Notes under the pieces: generated by a model
The model's input: only the letters and a program-made list of their open reading frames with translations
Database searches by the model: none
Told to the model about the DNA's origin: nothing
Made by a program: the position numbers and the translations under genes
Origin: Paraclostridium tenue
Lineage (GTDB): Bacteria; Bacillota; Clostridia; Peptostreptococcales; Peptostreptococcaceae
Assembly (NCBI RefSeq): GCF_015668515.1
Contig: NZ_JADPFO010000001.1
Location: 320,425 to 384,424, forward strand
Reading direction: 5' to 3'
DNA length: 64,000 bases
Shown here: positions 16,117 through 25,500 of the stretch, piece after piece
Numbering within the stretch: the first letter of the stretch is position 1
How the letters are laid out: every line of letters begins with the position of its first letter

Positions 16117-17358
16117 TTGGGATTACTTAGAGATTTAATAAGTGGTAAGAAAGATAAAGTAGAGACAGATATGAGTTCTGATATTAGTAAAACAGGGTTT
16201 GATGGATATTCTGATACTAAAGAAGATATTGCTCTGAAGATAAGTGCATTAAATAATGGATTATCCTTAATATCTGAGACATTAGCTAGTTTACCTATAT
16301 ACAAATATCATAGGCTAGAAGATGGATCAAAAGTAAGGGTAAGTGATGATAAATTGCACTATCTACTAAATGTTGCTTGTAATCAAAGTACATCGTCATT
16401 TAATATGAAAGATACTTTTTTAAGACAAGCTATATTAGAGGGTAATGGATATTTATATATTCAAAGAAAAGGAAACAGTATATCGAGTTTGCATTTAGTT
16501 GAAGATGTTCAGCCAAAAAAGTATATGACTGAAGATGGTTTATCTTGTACATATGAGTTTAAATTAGGGGATAGGGAAATGACTTGCAATAACTACGAAA
16601 TGATAAACTTAGCTAGATACAGTAAAAATGGGATAGAAGGTAAGGGAATACTTGAACATGGTTCAGATGTGTTAGGAATAGCAAATTCATTAAATCAATA
16701 CCAGGGCGCAACTCTTGAAAATGGTGCATTTATAAAAGGGATGATGAAAGTGCCTTCTGAAATGAATGCTGATGATAAACGTAACTTAACTTCTAAAATG
16801 AGAGAGTTTTTTGCTGGAAAATCTAATGGTACAGTTATGGTTTTAAATAAAGATATAGATTTTATGCCAATTTCATTAAGCCCTAGCGATATTGAGGCAT
16901 TAAAATCAAGTGAATTTAGTGTTGATGAAATAGCAAGATTATTAAAAGTCCCTCCTGATATGTTAAAAGGCACAGCTAATAGAAGTGAGCAAAGTGATTT
17001 ATATTTTTTAAAGTATTGTTTATTAGCATACATTAGACAAGTAGAAGAGGTATTTAATCATTATTTACTGCTTGAAAGTGAGAAAAATGGTGAGTATTTT
17101 TTTGAATTTAATATAGATAATTTGTTAAGAACTGATAAATCTACTGAAATGAAATATTATAAAGATGGTGTTGAAGGTGGCATATTTACTATAAACGAGG
17201 CTAGAAATAAGTTAAATAAGAAATCAATTAAAGGTGCAGATACATTACTACTATCTAAGTTCAATATGATTATTGATGAAAATGGTGAGAAATGGAATAC
17301 TCAATCAGTTACAAAATTAAATGATATTAAGAAAGAGGTGATAGAGGAATATGAATAA
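16117..17358 (+). CDS. Portal protein, HK97 family
   Basis: 413 residues with a TTG start 6-7 bases after a perfect GGAGGTGA. The portal ring forms the DNA entry vertex. Diagnostic segments are LKISALNNGLSLISETLASLP, GNGYLYIQR, a long central part with LSPSDIEALKSSEFSVDEIARLLKVPPDML and the C-terminal GGIFTINEARNKLN. Its end overlaps the protease gene by 8 bp. Confidence 0.93.
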   Translation: MGLLRDLISGKKDKVETDMSSDISKTGFDGYSDTKEDIALKISALNNGLSLISETLASLPIYKYHRLEDGSKVRVSDDKLHYLLNVACNQSTSSFNMKDTFLRQAILEGNGYLYIQRKGNSISSLHLVEDVQPKKYMTEDGLSCTYEFKLGDREMTCNNYEMINLARYSKNGIEGKGILEHGSDVLGIANSLNQYQGATLENGAFIKGMMKVPSEMNADDKRNLTSKMREFFAGKSNGTVMVLNKDIDFMPISLSPSDIEALKSSEFSVDEIARLLKVPPDMLKGTANRSEQSDLYFLKYCLLAYIRQVEEVFNHYLLLESEKNGEYFFEFNIDNLLRTDKSTEMKYYKDGVEGGIFTINEARNKLNKKSIKGADTLLLSKFNMIIDENGEKWNTQSVTKLNDIKKEVIEEYE

Positions 17359-17950
17359 ACTCGAATTTAGAAATGATTTTGACATAGAACTTAGGGCAAT
17401 TGATAACACTGAAAATAAGATGATTATAGAAGGTATAGTTAATGTTGTAGGTCAAAAAAGTAAAGTTATTTGGGGTGAATTTCAGGAAATAATAGCAAAA
17501 GGAACATTTGAAAAAGCTATAAATAGAAGTATAGAAAATAACAAAGATATATTTTTATTATTCAATCATAACTCAAACAACTTAATGGCTAGTATGAAGT
17601 CTAAAACATTACAACTTGAAGAACGAGAAGAAGGTTTATGGATGAGAGCAGAACTACCAGCAACTCAACTCAATAAAGATTGTTATGAATTAATAAAATC
17701 TAAAATATTAAGAGAGTTTAGTTTTGGATTCTGGGGAGTGGAAGACAATTGGACTTATGATGAAAAGGATATGAGAATAAGAACAATAACAGATTTAAAT
17801 TTAGAAGAAATATCACTGGTTAGTGTTGGAGCTTATAATGATACTACTGTTCAAGCGCGAAGTATAGAATTAAGTAAAATACTACCTAAAAAAGAAGAAG
17901 TAAATATGGATTTTTACAAAGCTAAAGTAAAATTACATGAATTAAAATAA
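17351..17950 (+). CDS. HK97-family prohead protease
   Basis: 199 residues, serine protease of family S78 that trims the capsid during assembly. Catalytic H73 is in LLFNHNSNNLM and S124 in REFSFGFWG; the EEISLVSVGAY block follows. Its start overlaps the portal gene. Position between portal and capsid is standard. Confidence 0.93.
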   Translation: MNKLEFRNDFDIELRAIDNTENKMIIEGIVNVVGQKSKVIWGEFQEIIAKGTFEKAINRSIENNKDIFLLFNHNSNNLMASMKSKTLQLEEREEGLWMRAELPATQLNKDCYELIKSKILREFSFGFWGVEDNWTYDEKDMRIRTITDLNLEEISLVSVGAYNDTTVQARSIELSKILPKKEEVNMDFYKAKVKLHELK

Positions 17951-17953
17951 TAA

Positions 17954-17980
17954 AGCACTCGAACTAGGGTGTTATTTTTA
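17954..17980 (+). terminator. Hairpin between protease and capsid genes
   Basis: AGCACTC pairs with GGGTGTT, then TATTTTTATGCAAAA. It is probably a partial terminator or processing site that adjusts capsid expression. Confidence 0.5.
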
Positions 17981-18036
17981 TGCAAAAGAAATAATGGTAA
18001 TAGTCGGTCGGGGCTATAAATTGAAAGGAATTTACT

Positions 18037-19170
18037 ATGAAAATAAAACAATTACAAGAAAATAGAAATTTAATAGTAGAAGAAATGACTAATATGACTA
18101 AAGAAGAAAGAAGTTTTGATCTTAAATTATTTAAGGAAAAAGAAGCTGAAATTGAAAGAATAGATGAAGAAATACGAGCATTAGAAACTGTTGCTAAGCT
18201 AAATAAAGTTGAAACTAAAATAGAAGAAAGAAAGGGCGCTGATAAAGTGGAGTTAAGAAGTGAAATAAAAAACGGAAATGAAATAAAATTAGAAGAAAGA
18301 GCTAATGAGTATACTAAAGGAACAGATGGTAAAGTTATAAAAACTACATATGCAGATTCTATACTAAAGGGACTAGAGTATGTATCTCCATTATATTCTA
18401 AAGTGAGAAAGATTACTGTAAAAGGAGATCATGTTATTCCTGTTGCAAAAGGTAATTTAGGAGAATTCGTATTAACAGAAGAGCTAGGAGAATATGTTGC
18501 AAAGAAACAAAATTTTGAAACTGTAGATTTACATTCAGAAAAGATAACGAACTTAGTTATTGCATCAAATGAAATTTTAGAAGATAATGACTATGATTTA
18601 GAAGGATTTTTAAAGCAAGAGTTGACTGATTCGCTAGCTAGAAGTTTAGATAAATTAATAGTTAAAGGAAATTCAAAATTAAAAGGATTAGATGGTGTAA
18701 ATGAATCTGAAGGAGCTCATAAGGTAGTTCAATCATCTAATGGAGTAATAAGCGCAGATGATATAGTGGATATATATCATGCATTACCATTGGCTTATAG
18801 AAAAGATGCATGTTGGATATTAAATGATCAAACTTGTAAAGCATTATCTAAATTAAAAGATTCTCAAGATAGACCTCTTTTAGTAAATTCATATGCAGAT
18901 GTTCCTTTTGGAGAAACTTACAGATTACTAGGAAAACCTGTAATAGTTAACGATTATGTAGAAGGATTAAATGCTGGAGAAAATAAGAAAGCTATATTAT
19001 TTGCAAATCTCAATAAGGCTATAGTTGTTGGTTTAAGAAAGAATTTAACTATACAAAAAGATACATCCGTTGGATTTTTAAATGATTCTACTGCTATAAA
19101 AGCTAATGCTAGATTAGATATAAAAAGATTATTAGGTGAAGCAGTGGCTTATTTAGAGTGTGTAAATTAA
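18037..19170 (+). CDS. Major capsid protein, HK97 family
   Basis: 377 residues. An N-terminal scaffold-like coiled coil of about 100 residues (rich in Glu/Lys) precedes the HK97 fold: LKGLEYVSPLYSKVRKI, HVIPVAKGNLGEFVL, then NLVIASNEILEDNDYDLEGFL and the C-terminal VGLRKNLTIQKDTS. The N-terminal part is expected to be removed by the upstream protease. AAAGGAA precedes the ATG. Confidence 0.95.
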   Translation: MKIKQLQENRNLIVEEMTNMTKEERSFDLKLFKEKEAEIERIDEEIRALETVAKLNKVETKIEERKGADKVELRSEIKNGNEIKLEERANEYTKGTDGKVIKTTYADSILKGLEYVSPLYSKVRKITVKGDHVIPVAKGNLGEFVLTEELGEYVAKKQNFETVDLHSEKITNLVIASNEILEDNDYDLEGFLKQELTDSLARSLDKLIVKGNSKLKGLDGVNESEGAHKVVQSSNGVISADDIVDIYHALPLAYRKDACWILNDQTCKALSKLKDSQDRPLLVNSYADVPFGETYRLLGKPVIVNDYVEGLNAGENKKAILFANLNKAIVVGLRKNLTIQKDTSVGFLNDSTAIKANARLDIKRLLGEAVAYLECVN

Positions 19171-19221
19171 ATTTGGGGTAGGTGAAATATCCTACCTCTA
19201 ATATCATTTGGAGGTGATGCA

Positions 19222-19464
19222 ATGGCAACTAAATCTATAATAATACTTAGAAATTTTTCACATGTTTCTACATGTGCTTATGTAAGAGGAGAACATCATA
19301 GAATAAATGAGGATTTAGCTAATCAGTTTATAAAAGCTAATTTGGCTGCACCTTGTAACCATAATCATGTTGAAGAAAATGAAGGGATAGTAGATGTTCC
19401 TGACTATATAAATGCAGAATCAAAATCTAAAACTAGAGGTAGAAGAAAGAAGGTTGATAACTAA
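19222..19464 (+). CDS. Small head-region protein
   Basis: 80 residues after GGAGGTGATGCA. Strand-rich N-terminus (SIIILRNFSHVSTCAYVRGEHH), a loop with CNHNH, and a basic C-terminus (KTRGRRKK). Located exactly between the capsid and connector genes, where many siphophages encode a short head protein. No family is recognised. Confidence 0.65.
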   Translation: MATKSIIILRNFSHVSTCAYVRGEHHRINEDLANQFIKANLAAPCNHNHVEENEGIVDVPDYINAESKSKTRGRRKKVDN

Positions 19465-19772
19465 TGAATGATGAGAAAGCTAAGTTTTCAACTATAAATA
19501 TATCACACTGTAAAAAGCATCTAAATATAGAGGAGGAGTTTACGGAAGATGATTTTCTTATAGAGATATGTTTGCATGCTGCGAAAGATTATATTAAGAA
19601 TTATACATCTCTAACAGTTGAGCAATTAGATGATATAGACTCTATAGTAATAGCCATACTAGTGTTAGTTTCAGATTTTTATTCAAGACGTTCTGCTGCA
19701 TTTGGATATGATAATAATCGTATTAACTTTATATTAAAGTCCATTTTAGATATGTATAGGAAGTGGTTGTAA
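19464..19772 (+). CDS. Head-tail connector (gp6-like)
   Basis: 102 residues. Pattern of the HK97 gp6-like / QLRG family: a first helix with HCKKHLNIEEEFTEDDFLIEICLHAAKDYIKNYT, then a helix with AILVLVSDFYSRRSA. These adaptor rings sit below the portal. Start and stop overlap neighbouring genes by single bases, so it is in a coupled operon. Confidence 0.87.
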   Translation: MNDEKAKFSTINISHCKKHLNIEEEFTEDDFLIEICLHAAKDYIKNYTSLTVEQLDDIDSIVIAILVLVSDFYSRRSAAFGYDNNRINFILKSILDMYRKWL

Positions 19773-20089
19773 TGATAAATCCAGGCGAATTAAGACAAGT
19801 TATAGAGATACAGGATTTTTCAACTATAACTGATGTAAATGGATTTGAAATAACAGACTATAAGACTATATATAAATTAAGAGCTAAAGTAAAAACTCAA
19901 GGAACTAAGGAGTTTATGAGTGCAGATAAAGCAACTACAAAGTTAACCTTACATGTAATATGTCGTAAAAGGAGAAATATAGATTCTGATAAATTTCTAC
20001 TATATAAAAATAAAAGGTACAATATAAGGCATGTACATATTTTAGAAGATGGTCAATTTCTTCAACTTACTATAGAGGGGGTTGAATAA
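19772..20089 (+). CDS. Head-tail joining (head closure) protein
   Basis: 105 residues. ATG 19772 overlaps the previous stop (TAATG); an in-frame GTG at 19763 has no better ribosome site. INPGELRQVIEIQDFST with later RAKVKTQGTKEFMSADKA and a C-terminal RYNIRHVHILEDGQFLQL are typical of the SPP1 gp16-like head-closure family. Confidence 0.87.
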   Translation: MINPGELRQVIEIQDFSTITDVNGFEITDYKTIYKLRAKVKTQGTKEFMSADKATTKLTLHVICRKRRNIDSDKFLLYKNKRYNIRHVHILEDGQFLQLTIEGVE

Positions 20090-20472
20090 TGGCTTTAAAA
20101 TGCAACGGAATGGATAATTTATTATCTAAATTCTTGGAGTTGGAAAAAAAGGCTCAAAGAGGAATGGCTGATAAGGCATTAGATAAATCTGCGGATATAA
20201 TTAAAGAAGAAATTATATCAATAGCACCAGAAGGTAAAACTGGTAAATTAAAAGCTAGTATAGAAAAAGGTAATCTTAAAGGATCGGGAACTAATAGAAC
20301 TATTGATATAGGTAATTTGAATGCAGACTCGGAAGTTGCAAGATATTTTTATTATCAAGAGAATGGAACAAGTGTTATGCTAGCTAAGAAATTTATGAAA
20401 AGAGGATTTCAAAACTCGGTTAAGGATGCTAATGAGGCAATTAAAGAAGTAATTAAAAGTGAATTGAGGTGA
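20089..20472 (+). CDS. HK97 gp10-family tail/head-tail protein
   Basis: 127 residues. MDNLLSKFLELEKKAQRGMADKAL, APEGKTGKLKASIEKG and a C-terminal ARYFYYQENGT...KFMKRGFQNS match the HK97 gp10 family of tail-completion proteins. It is coupled to its neighbours by TAATG overlap upstream. Confidence 0.88.
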   Translation: MALKCNGMDNLLSKFLELEKKAQRGMADKALDKSADIIKEEIISIAPEGKTGKLKASIEKGNLKGSGTNRTIDIGNLNADSEVARYFYYQENGTSVMLAKKFMKRGFQNSVKDANEAIKEVIKSELR

Positions 20473-20476
20473 TAAA

Positions 20477-20815
20477 GTGATTAATAAAAAAATTAAGGAC
20501 GCTTTAAGCCCATTAAATATACCAACTTTTTACATGAAGTGTGGAAAACAATCAGATAAGTATATTTTATTTAATATTTACAATGAAAAAGATACGGATA
20601 GATTTGATAATAAAAACTTATCAGAAACTTACTATATAGCTTTGAATTATTGGTATACAAATCCTGCTGATTTAAAGTTATATAAAGAAGTTAAGAAATT
20701 AATGAAACAGAATAGATTTAAATTTGATGATAGTAGAGATTTACAAGATGGGGACTACTTTGGAAAAAATTTAGATTTCATATATAAAGAATTTATAAGT
20801 GCAGACGTTCAATAA
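20477..20815 (+). CDS. Tail completion/terminator protein
   Basis: 112 residues with GTG start after GAGGTGATAAA. Order: ALSPLNIPTFYM, YILFNIYNEKD, YYIALNYWYTNP, then KEVKKLMKQNRF, as in the small tail-terminator proteins that cap siphophage tails. Position just before the tail-tube genes supports this. The stop codon lies in the following terminator. Confidence 0.75.
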   Translation: MINKKIKDALSPLNIPTFYMKCGKQSDKYILFNIYNEKDTDRFDNKNLSETYYIALNYWYTNPADLKLYKEVKKLMKQNRFKFDDSRDLQDGDYFGKNLDFIYKEFISADVQ

Positions 20816-20829
20816 GAGCGTCTTTTTTA
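20803..20829 (+). terminator. Terminator before the tail-tube genes
   Basis: AGACG pairs with CGTCT, then TTTTTT. It overlaps the stop codon of the tail completion gene. Confidence 0.55.
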
Positions 20830-20862
20830 ATTAAAAAATAAAAAGGATACGGTGATAATAAT

Positions 20863-21402
20863 ATGAGTTTAGAACAAAAAATAATGTACGGATTTAGTGA
20901 TATACATGTGGCGAAATTAACAGATGGAGAATATGCTACACCAGTAGCTATAGAAGGGGGGAAATCTGTCGAGGCAGAATTAAGTTTCGAACATACTCCT
21001 TTCTATGCAGATAATAGAGAAGTTGCAAGAATAGGTGGTTTTGCAGGAGGAGAAGGAACTTTAGGAGTTTTATCTTTAACTTCAACAGAATATAATCTTT
21101 TATTTGGGCATACTAAAGTTGGAGCAGATGGATATGTAGTAAAATCAAACGATGTTGCTCCAGCAGTAGCATTAATGTTTAGCAGAGAGAAATTAGACGG
21201 AACTAAAACAGGGTATTGTTTATATAATGTTAAATTTAAACCAACTTCAATATCCGCAACTACAATGGAAGAAGGTAAGGTTGAGGAAGAACCTATAGAA
21301 TTAGAGTTTACAATAGGAGAAACTTCTGATAGAAAAATATATTATGTAGATAAAGTCACACCAACTTTCTTTGATAAAGTACCTGTAAATCCAGCTGAAT
21401 AA
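20863..21402 (+). CDS. Major tail (tube) protein, phi13 type, copy 1
   Basis: 179 residues. The opening MSLEQKIMYGFSDIHVAKLTDG, the middle LTSTEYNLLFGH and the end GYCLYNVKFKP...EEEPIELEFTIGE are the hallmarks of phi13-type major tail proteins. It forms the tail tube. A paralogue follows immediately at 21460. A terminator with the recurrent T-run/ATG layout separates them. Confidence 0.9.
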   Translation: MSLEQKIMYGFSDIHVAKLTDGEYATPVAIEGGKSVEAELSFEHTPFYADNREVARIGGFAGGEGTLGVLSLTSTEYNLLFGHTKVGADGYVVKSNDVAPAVALMFSREKLDGTKTGYCLYNVKFKPTSISATTMEEGKVEEEPIELEFTIGETSDRKIYYVDKVTPTFFDKVPVNPAE

Positions 21403-21408
21403 TATATT

Positions 21409-21437
21409 AGAGGTAGAGTTAAATCTACCTCTTTTTT
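21409..21437 (+). terminator. Terminator between the two tail-tube genes
   Basis: AGAGGTAGA pairs with TCTACCTCT, then TTTTTATG. Strong stem, so transcription of the second copy is probably reduced relative to the first. Confidence 0.7.
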
Positions 21438-21459
21438 ATGTGTAGAAAGTGGTGATTAG

Positions 21460-21975
21460 ATGATAGAACAAAAAGTGATGTATGGGTTAGATAATATATA
21501 TGTTGCGAAATTAAACGGTGATAGATACTATACACCGATAAGGATAAAAGGCGCAAAAAGTATAGAGGCACAACTAGACTTTAAAACAGAAATTAAAAAA
21601 GCAGGTAAAAGAAATATAAGATTTACTAATTTTGAAGGAGGATCTGGAATTTTATCAGTTATGGGGTTGACTACAGATGAGTATAATCTTCTTTTTGGAC
21701 ATTCAGTAGAAAAAAATAAAGTTACTGTAACAACTACAGATACTTCTCCATATTTAGCATTAATGTTTAATAAAGAAAGGTATGATGGCTCAAAATTAGG
21801 ATACTGCTTATATAAAGTTATTTTTAAGCCAGTAAATATTGGTGCTAGGACGATAGAAAATGGGATTGCGACAGAAGAAAATATAGACGTAGAATTTGAT
21901 ATAGAACATAATGATGGGAAAATTTATTACATGGATAATTGCGACGAGTCATTTTTTGATTCAGTGAGAATATAG
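21460..21975 (+). CDS. Major tail (tube) protein, copy 2
   Basis: 171 residues, clearly paralogous to 20863-21402 along its whole length (same KVMYGLDNIYVAKL opening, TTDEYNLLFGH, LGYCLYKVIFKP). About half the positions differ, so the duplication is not recent. It could form part of the tube, a decorated subset of rings, or a substitute tail protein. Start ATG after AAAGTGGTG. Confidence 0.87.
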   Translation: MIEQKVMYGLDNIYVAKLNGDRYYTPIRIKGAKSIEAQLDFKTEIKKAGKRNIRFTNFEGGSGILSVMGLTTDEYNLLFGHSVEKNKVTVTTTDTSPYLALMFNKERYDGSKLGYCLYKVIFKPVNIGARTIENGIATEENIDVEFDIEHNDGKIYYMDNCDESFFDSVRI

Positions 21976-21995
21976 AAAAAGGAAGGTAATGATAT

Positions 21996-22525
21996 ATGAA
22001 CAATACAGTTGAAATAGTATTAGCAGAACAAATTTATAATGGGAAAATGGACATGAGATGTTTAGCAAATGTACAAGCAGAAATGAGAAAGCAAGGTATA
22101 GAAATGTCTATGCAAGATATATTTAATGCTATAACTAAACAAGATTTAAATATAGTTTTAGAGATAGTTGTACAATCAATACAAAGATGCCATAAGCAAA
22201 TAAAAAGAGCATCTATAGAAGATAAGATTACTTTTGCAGAGATGGAAAATATATTTACATATATAGCGAAGTTAGCAGAAGTGAGTATGCCAAAATCTAA
22301 TGAGGGAAAGTCAGAAGAGGTGAAATAGATCCTCGAAACAAAAGTGAAGATTGGGACTTTGATTATTTAGAATATTTATTTTATCATGTACTTCAGTTTA
22401 ATCATGTAGATTTTTGGGAAATAACACCTAGATATTTATTTAAGATGATAGATGTACATGTGAAATTTAATAGTCCAAGTAAATCTAAAAATAATAAAAA
22501 TTATGATAGTAGAGAGATTTTATAA
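21996..22525 (+). CDS. Tail assembly chaperone gpG and -1 frameshift product gpGT
   Basis: The zero-frame product is 110 residues and ends at the TAG 22326-22328 (gpG-like). A slippery GGGAAAG at 22304-22310 is phased as G-GGA-AAG. A -1 shift there continues into an open frame to TAA 22523-22525, adding 71 residues with DWDFDYLEYLFYH and DFWEITPRYLF, typical of the T-extension. The same heptamer drives gpG/gpGT in lambda. The pair chaperones the tape measure protein, encoded next. Start follows AAGGAAGG. Confidence 0.88.
22304..22310 (+). promoter_or_regulatory. Programmed -1 frameshift site GGGAAAG
   Basis: The heptamer fits X-XXY-YYZ in the reading phase of the tail chaperone gene, 16 bases before its stop. 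The downstream frame is open and chaperone-like. No strong pseudoknot is evident beyond it. Confidence 0.8.
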
Positions 22526-22526
22526 G

Positions 22527-22566
22527 TAGGGATATAGCTCATATGGGTTGTATCCCTATTTTTTTA
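22527..22566 (+). terminator. Terminator before the tape measure gene
   Basis: TAGGGATA pairs with TATCCCTA, then TTTTTTT. The tape measure ribosome site follows directly. Confidence 0.7.
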
Positions 22567-22583
22567 CAATAGGTGGTGATAAA

Positions 22584-25500
22584 TTGAGTGATGTAATTAG
22601 TAAACTGTCCGTACAGTTAGCATTAGAAAGTGGATCTTTTGCTAAACAAATGTCGGCAATTAATAAAGAAGTTAAAAACTTAGATAGAGATTTTAAAAGT
22701 GCTGGGAAAGGTGTAGAAGGATTCGAAAAGACATTTGTGGGATTAGATGCTAAGATAACAAAAACATCTAAACAATTAGATTTATATTCAACGAAATTAG
22801 ATAAGCAAAAGGAAGCATACACTAAATTAGAAAGTACAGTAGAAAAACAAATTAGTAAATTAAATGAACTAGAACAAGCTAATCAAAAAGGGTCGGATGA
22901 ATGGAATAAGACAGCGGAATTAGTTCAAAAGAATAGTGAAAAACTTAATAAATTAGGGAGCGATATTAACTCTACCGAATCAAATATATCTAAACTTACT
23001 TCAGAATTAAATCAAACACAACAAGAATTTCAACAGTTAGGACAAAAAACAGAAACTTTAGATGATAAATTAGCTAAAATAAGCCAAAGTGCTACTTTAG
23101 CTGAATCTGAATTTAATAGATTAGCTAGTGAATTAAAACAAAGCGGTGGATATTTTTCTAGATTAGGCAATGAAATGGATAGATTATCAAGCCAAATTGA
23201 TAGTGGAAAGTCTAAAATAAATGCATATGAACAAGAAATATCTAAAATAGGAAATGTATTAGAAAAAGCTAAATTAGAACATAATGAACTAGGGCAAGCT
23301 ATCAATAAATGTGAACAAGAATTAAATCAAGCTAAAAGTTCATATGGAGAAAATTCTAATGAGGCGTTACAACTAAAGACTAAACTTTTACAGTTAAAGG
23401 ATAGTTATAATCATCTAGAAACGGAAATAGAACAAAATGAAAATTCATTAAACGGATATCAAACTGAATTAAATAATACAGTAGCAGATGTAAATAGACT
23501 GAGTAATGAATTAAGAACAATGCCTTTTAATAGAGTTGGAACTGATATGAAAACTATGGGGCAAAATATAAAGGGTGTAGGACAAGACTTAATGCCTATT
23601 ACATTAGCTATAGGTGGAGTTGGAGTAGCATCTGCTAAAGCTAGTTTAGACTTTGAATCTGCATTTACGGGAGTTATAAAAACAGTAGATATGACAACCT
23701 CTGAAATGAAAAACATGGAAGATGGTATTAGAAACTTATCTAAGCAGATGCCAACTGCTGCAACTGAAATAGCTGGAGTAGCTGAAGCTGCCGGACAATT
23801 AGGTATTAAAAAGGAAAGTATACTAAGTTTCACTAAAACTATGGTAATGCTTGGAGATACTACTAACTTAAGTGCAGATGAAGCAGCATCTTCTTTAGCT
23901 AGATTAGCAAATATTACTGGTATGCCTCAAAGTGAATTTGATAAATTAGGTAGTACAGTAGTTGCATTAGGTAATAACATGGCTACAACAGAAGCAGATA
24001 TTGTTGCTATGGGGTTAAGATTAGCTGGAGCTGGTAGTCAAGTTGGTATGACAGAAGCACAAATAATGTCTTTCTCAGCAGCACTATCAAGTGTAGGTAT
24101 TGAAGCTGAGGCTGGTGGTAGTGCTTTCTCTAAAGTAATGATAGAAATGCAATTAGCTACTGAAAAAGGCGGAGAGAAGTTAAATAATTTTGCAAAAGTT
24201 GCTGGTATGAGTGCTAGTGATTTTAAAAAGGCTTTTGAAACTGATGCAGCAGGTGCAATATTATCTTTTGTACAAGGTTTAGGAAGTGCTGAAGAAAGAG
24301 GTTTAAGTGCAATAGGTATCTTAGATGATATGGGTATCTCTGAGGTTAGATTAAGAGACTCTTTGTTAAGAGCAGCAGGTGCAAGTGGAGTATTCTCTGA
24401 AGCATTACAAATAGGAACAGGTGCATGGGAAGAAAACAATGCACTGACTAAAGAAGCAGAAACTAGATATAATACAAATGCTTCTAAATTAGAAATTATG
24501 AAAAATAAGATGATTGATGCTGCGGTAACTATAGGTAATAACTTAATGCCTGCTATTTTAAGTTGTGCAGAATGGGTAGCTAATCTATCTGAAAAATTCG
24601 CAGGATTAGATAGTGGAACTCAAACTGCAATATTGGCTATAGCTGGATTAGCAGCAGTAATACCACCTTTATTAATTTTATTTGGTAGTACTATAACTGC
24701 TGTTGGAACAATTGCAACTGCATTTAGTGGGACAGGTGCAACAGCAGGCTTATTATCAGGTGCAATGGGAGCGTTAAGTTCAATTGCATTACCAGCAGTA
24801 GTTGCTGCATTAGGATTACTTGCTATAGCTGTTGGAGATAGTTCAGATACACTTTTAATGCTTCAAGACAAATTTGGAAGTCTTGGGGTTATAGTTGGAG
24901 GAGTTTGTGAGTTCATATCAGGAATATGGGCTGCTACTTTTTCTCAGTTAGCAAATGTAGCTCAATTAGGTATGGATTTAATAGCAGCTTGTATAGACGG
25001 GCCAGGAGGGCAAACTGTTAAGCAGGCATGGGATGACTATAATAATAGAACAATAGCATTACAAGAAGAAGCTGCCGATAAGTTAACTCTAACAACAACT
25101 AGAGGATTATCTCAAATGCGTAATGCAACTGATGAACAATTAAATGGTTGTATTACAACAATGGATTCTATACTAAGTCAAGTTCCAGCTATAGTTGATG
25201 GAAATTATAAACAAGCAGCATCTACAGTAGCAACTCAATTAGCAACTATGGATTCAACTCAAATATCTACGCTTCAAGCCATGAATGATACCACAAGAAT
25301 GATGTTCCAAGGTATAAAAGAAGGAATGAATGTAGATGAAGCAACAACTCAGGTTATGAATAATCTTAAGTTAATGCAAGCGAATGGAAAACTAAATACT
25401 GAGACTCTTGAAAAAGACGTTTCTTCTGCGATGGAAACCATGAAAAAGAACATGGATAACAAAACTAAAGAAGGATCAAAAGCTATAGACAAAAACACTA

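Noticed and set aside
22800-23500. CRISPR-like or tandem DNA repeat signal
   Set aside because: The periodic look comes from coiled-coil coding in the tape measure gene; there are no spaced identical repeats, and no CRISPR array or tRNA gene was found in the window.
24038-24439. 133-codon frame opposite the tape measure core
   Set aside because: Shadow of the TP901 domain; composition and lack of a start site argue against coding.
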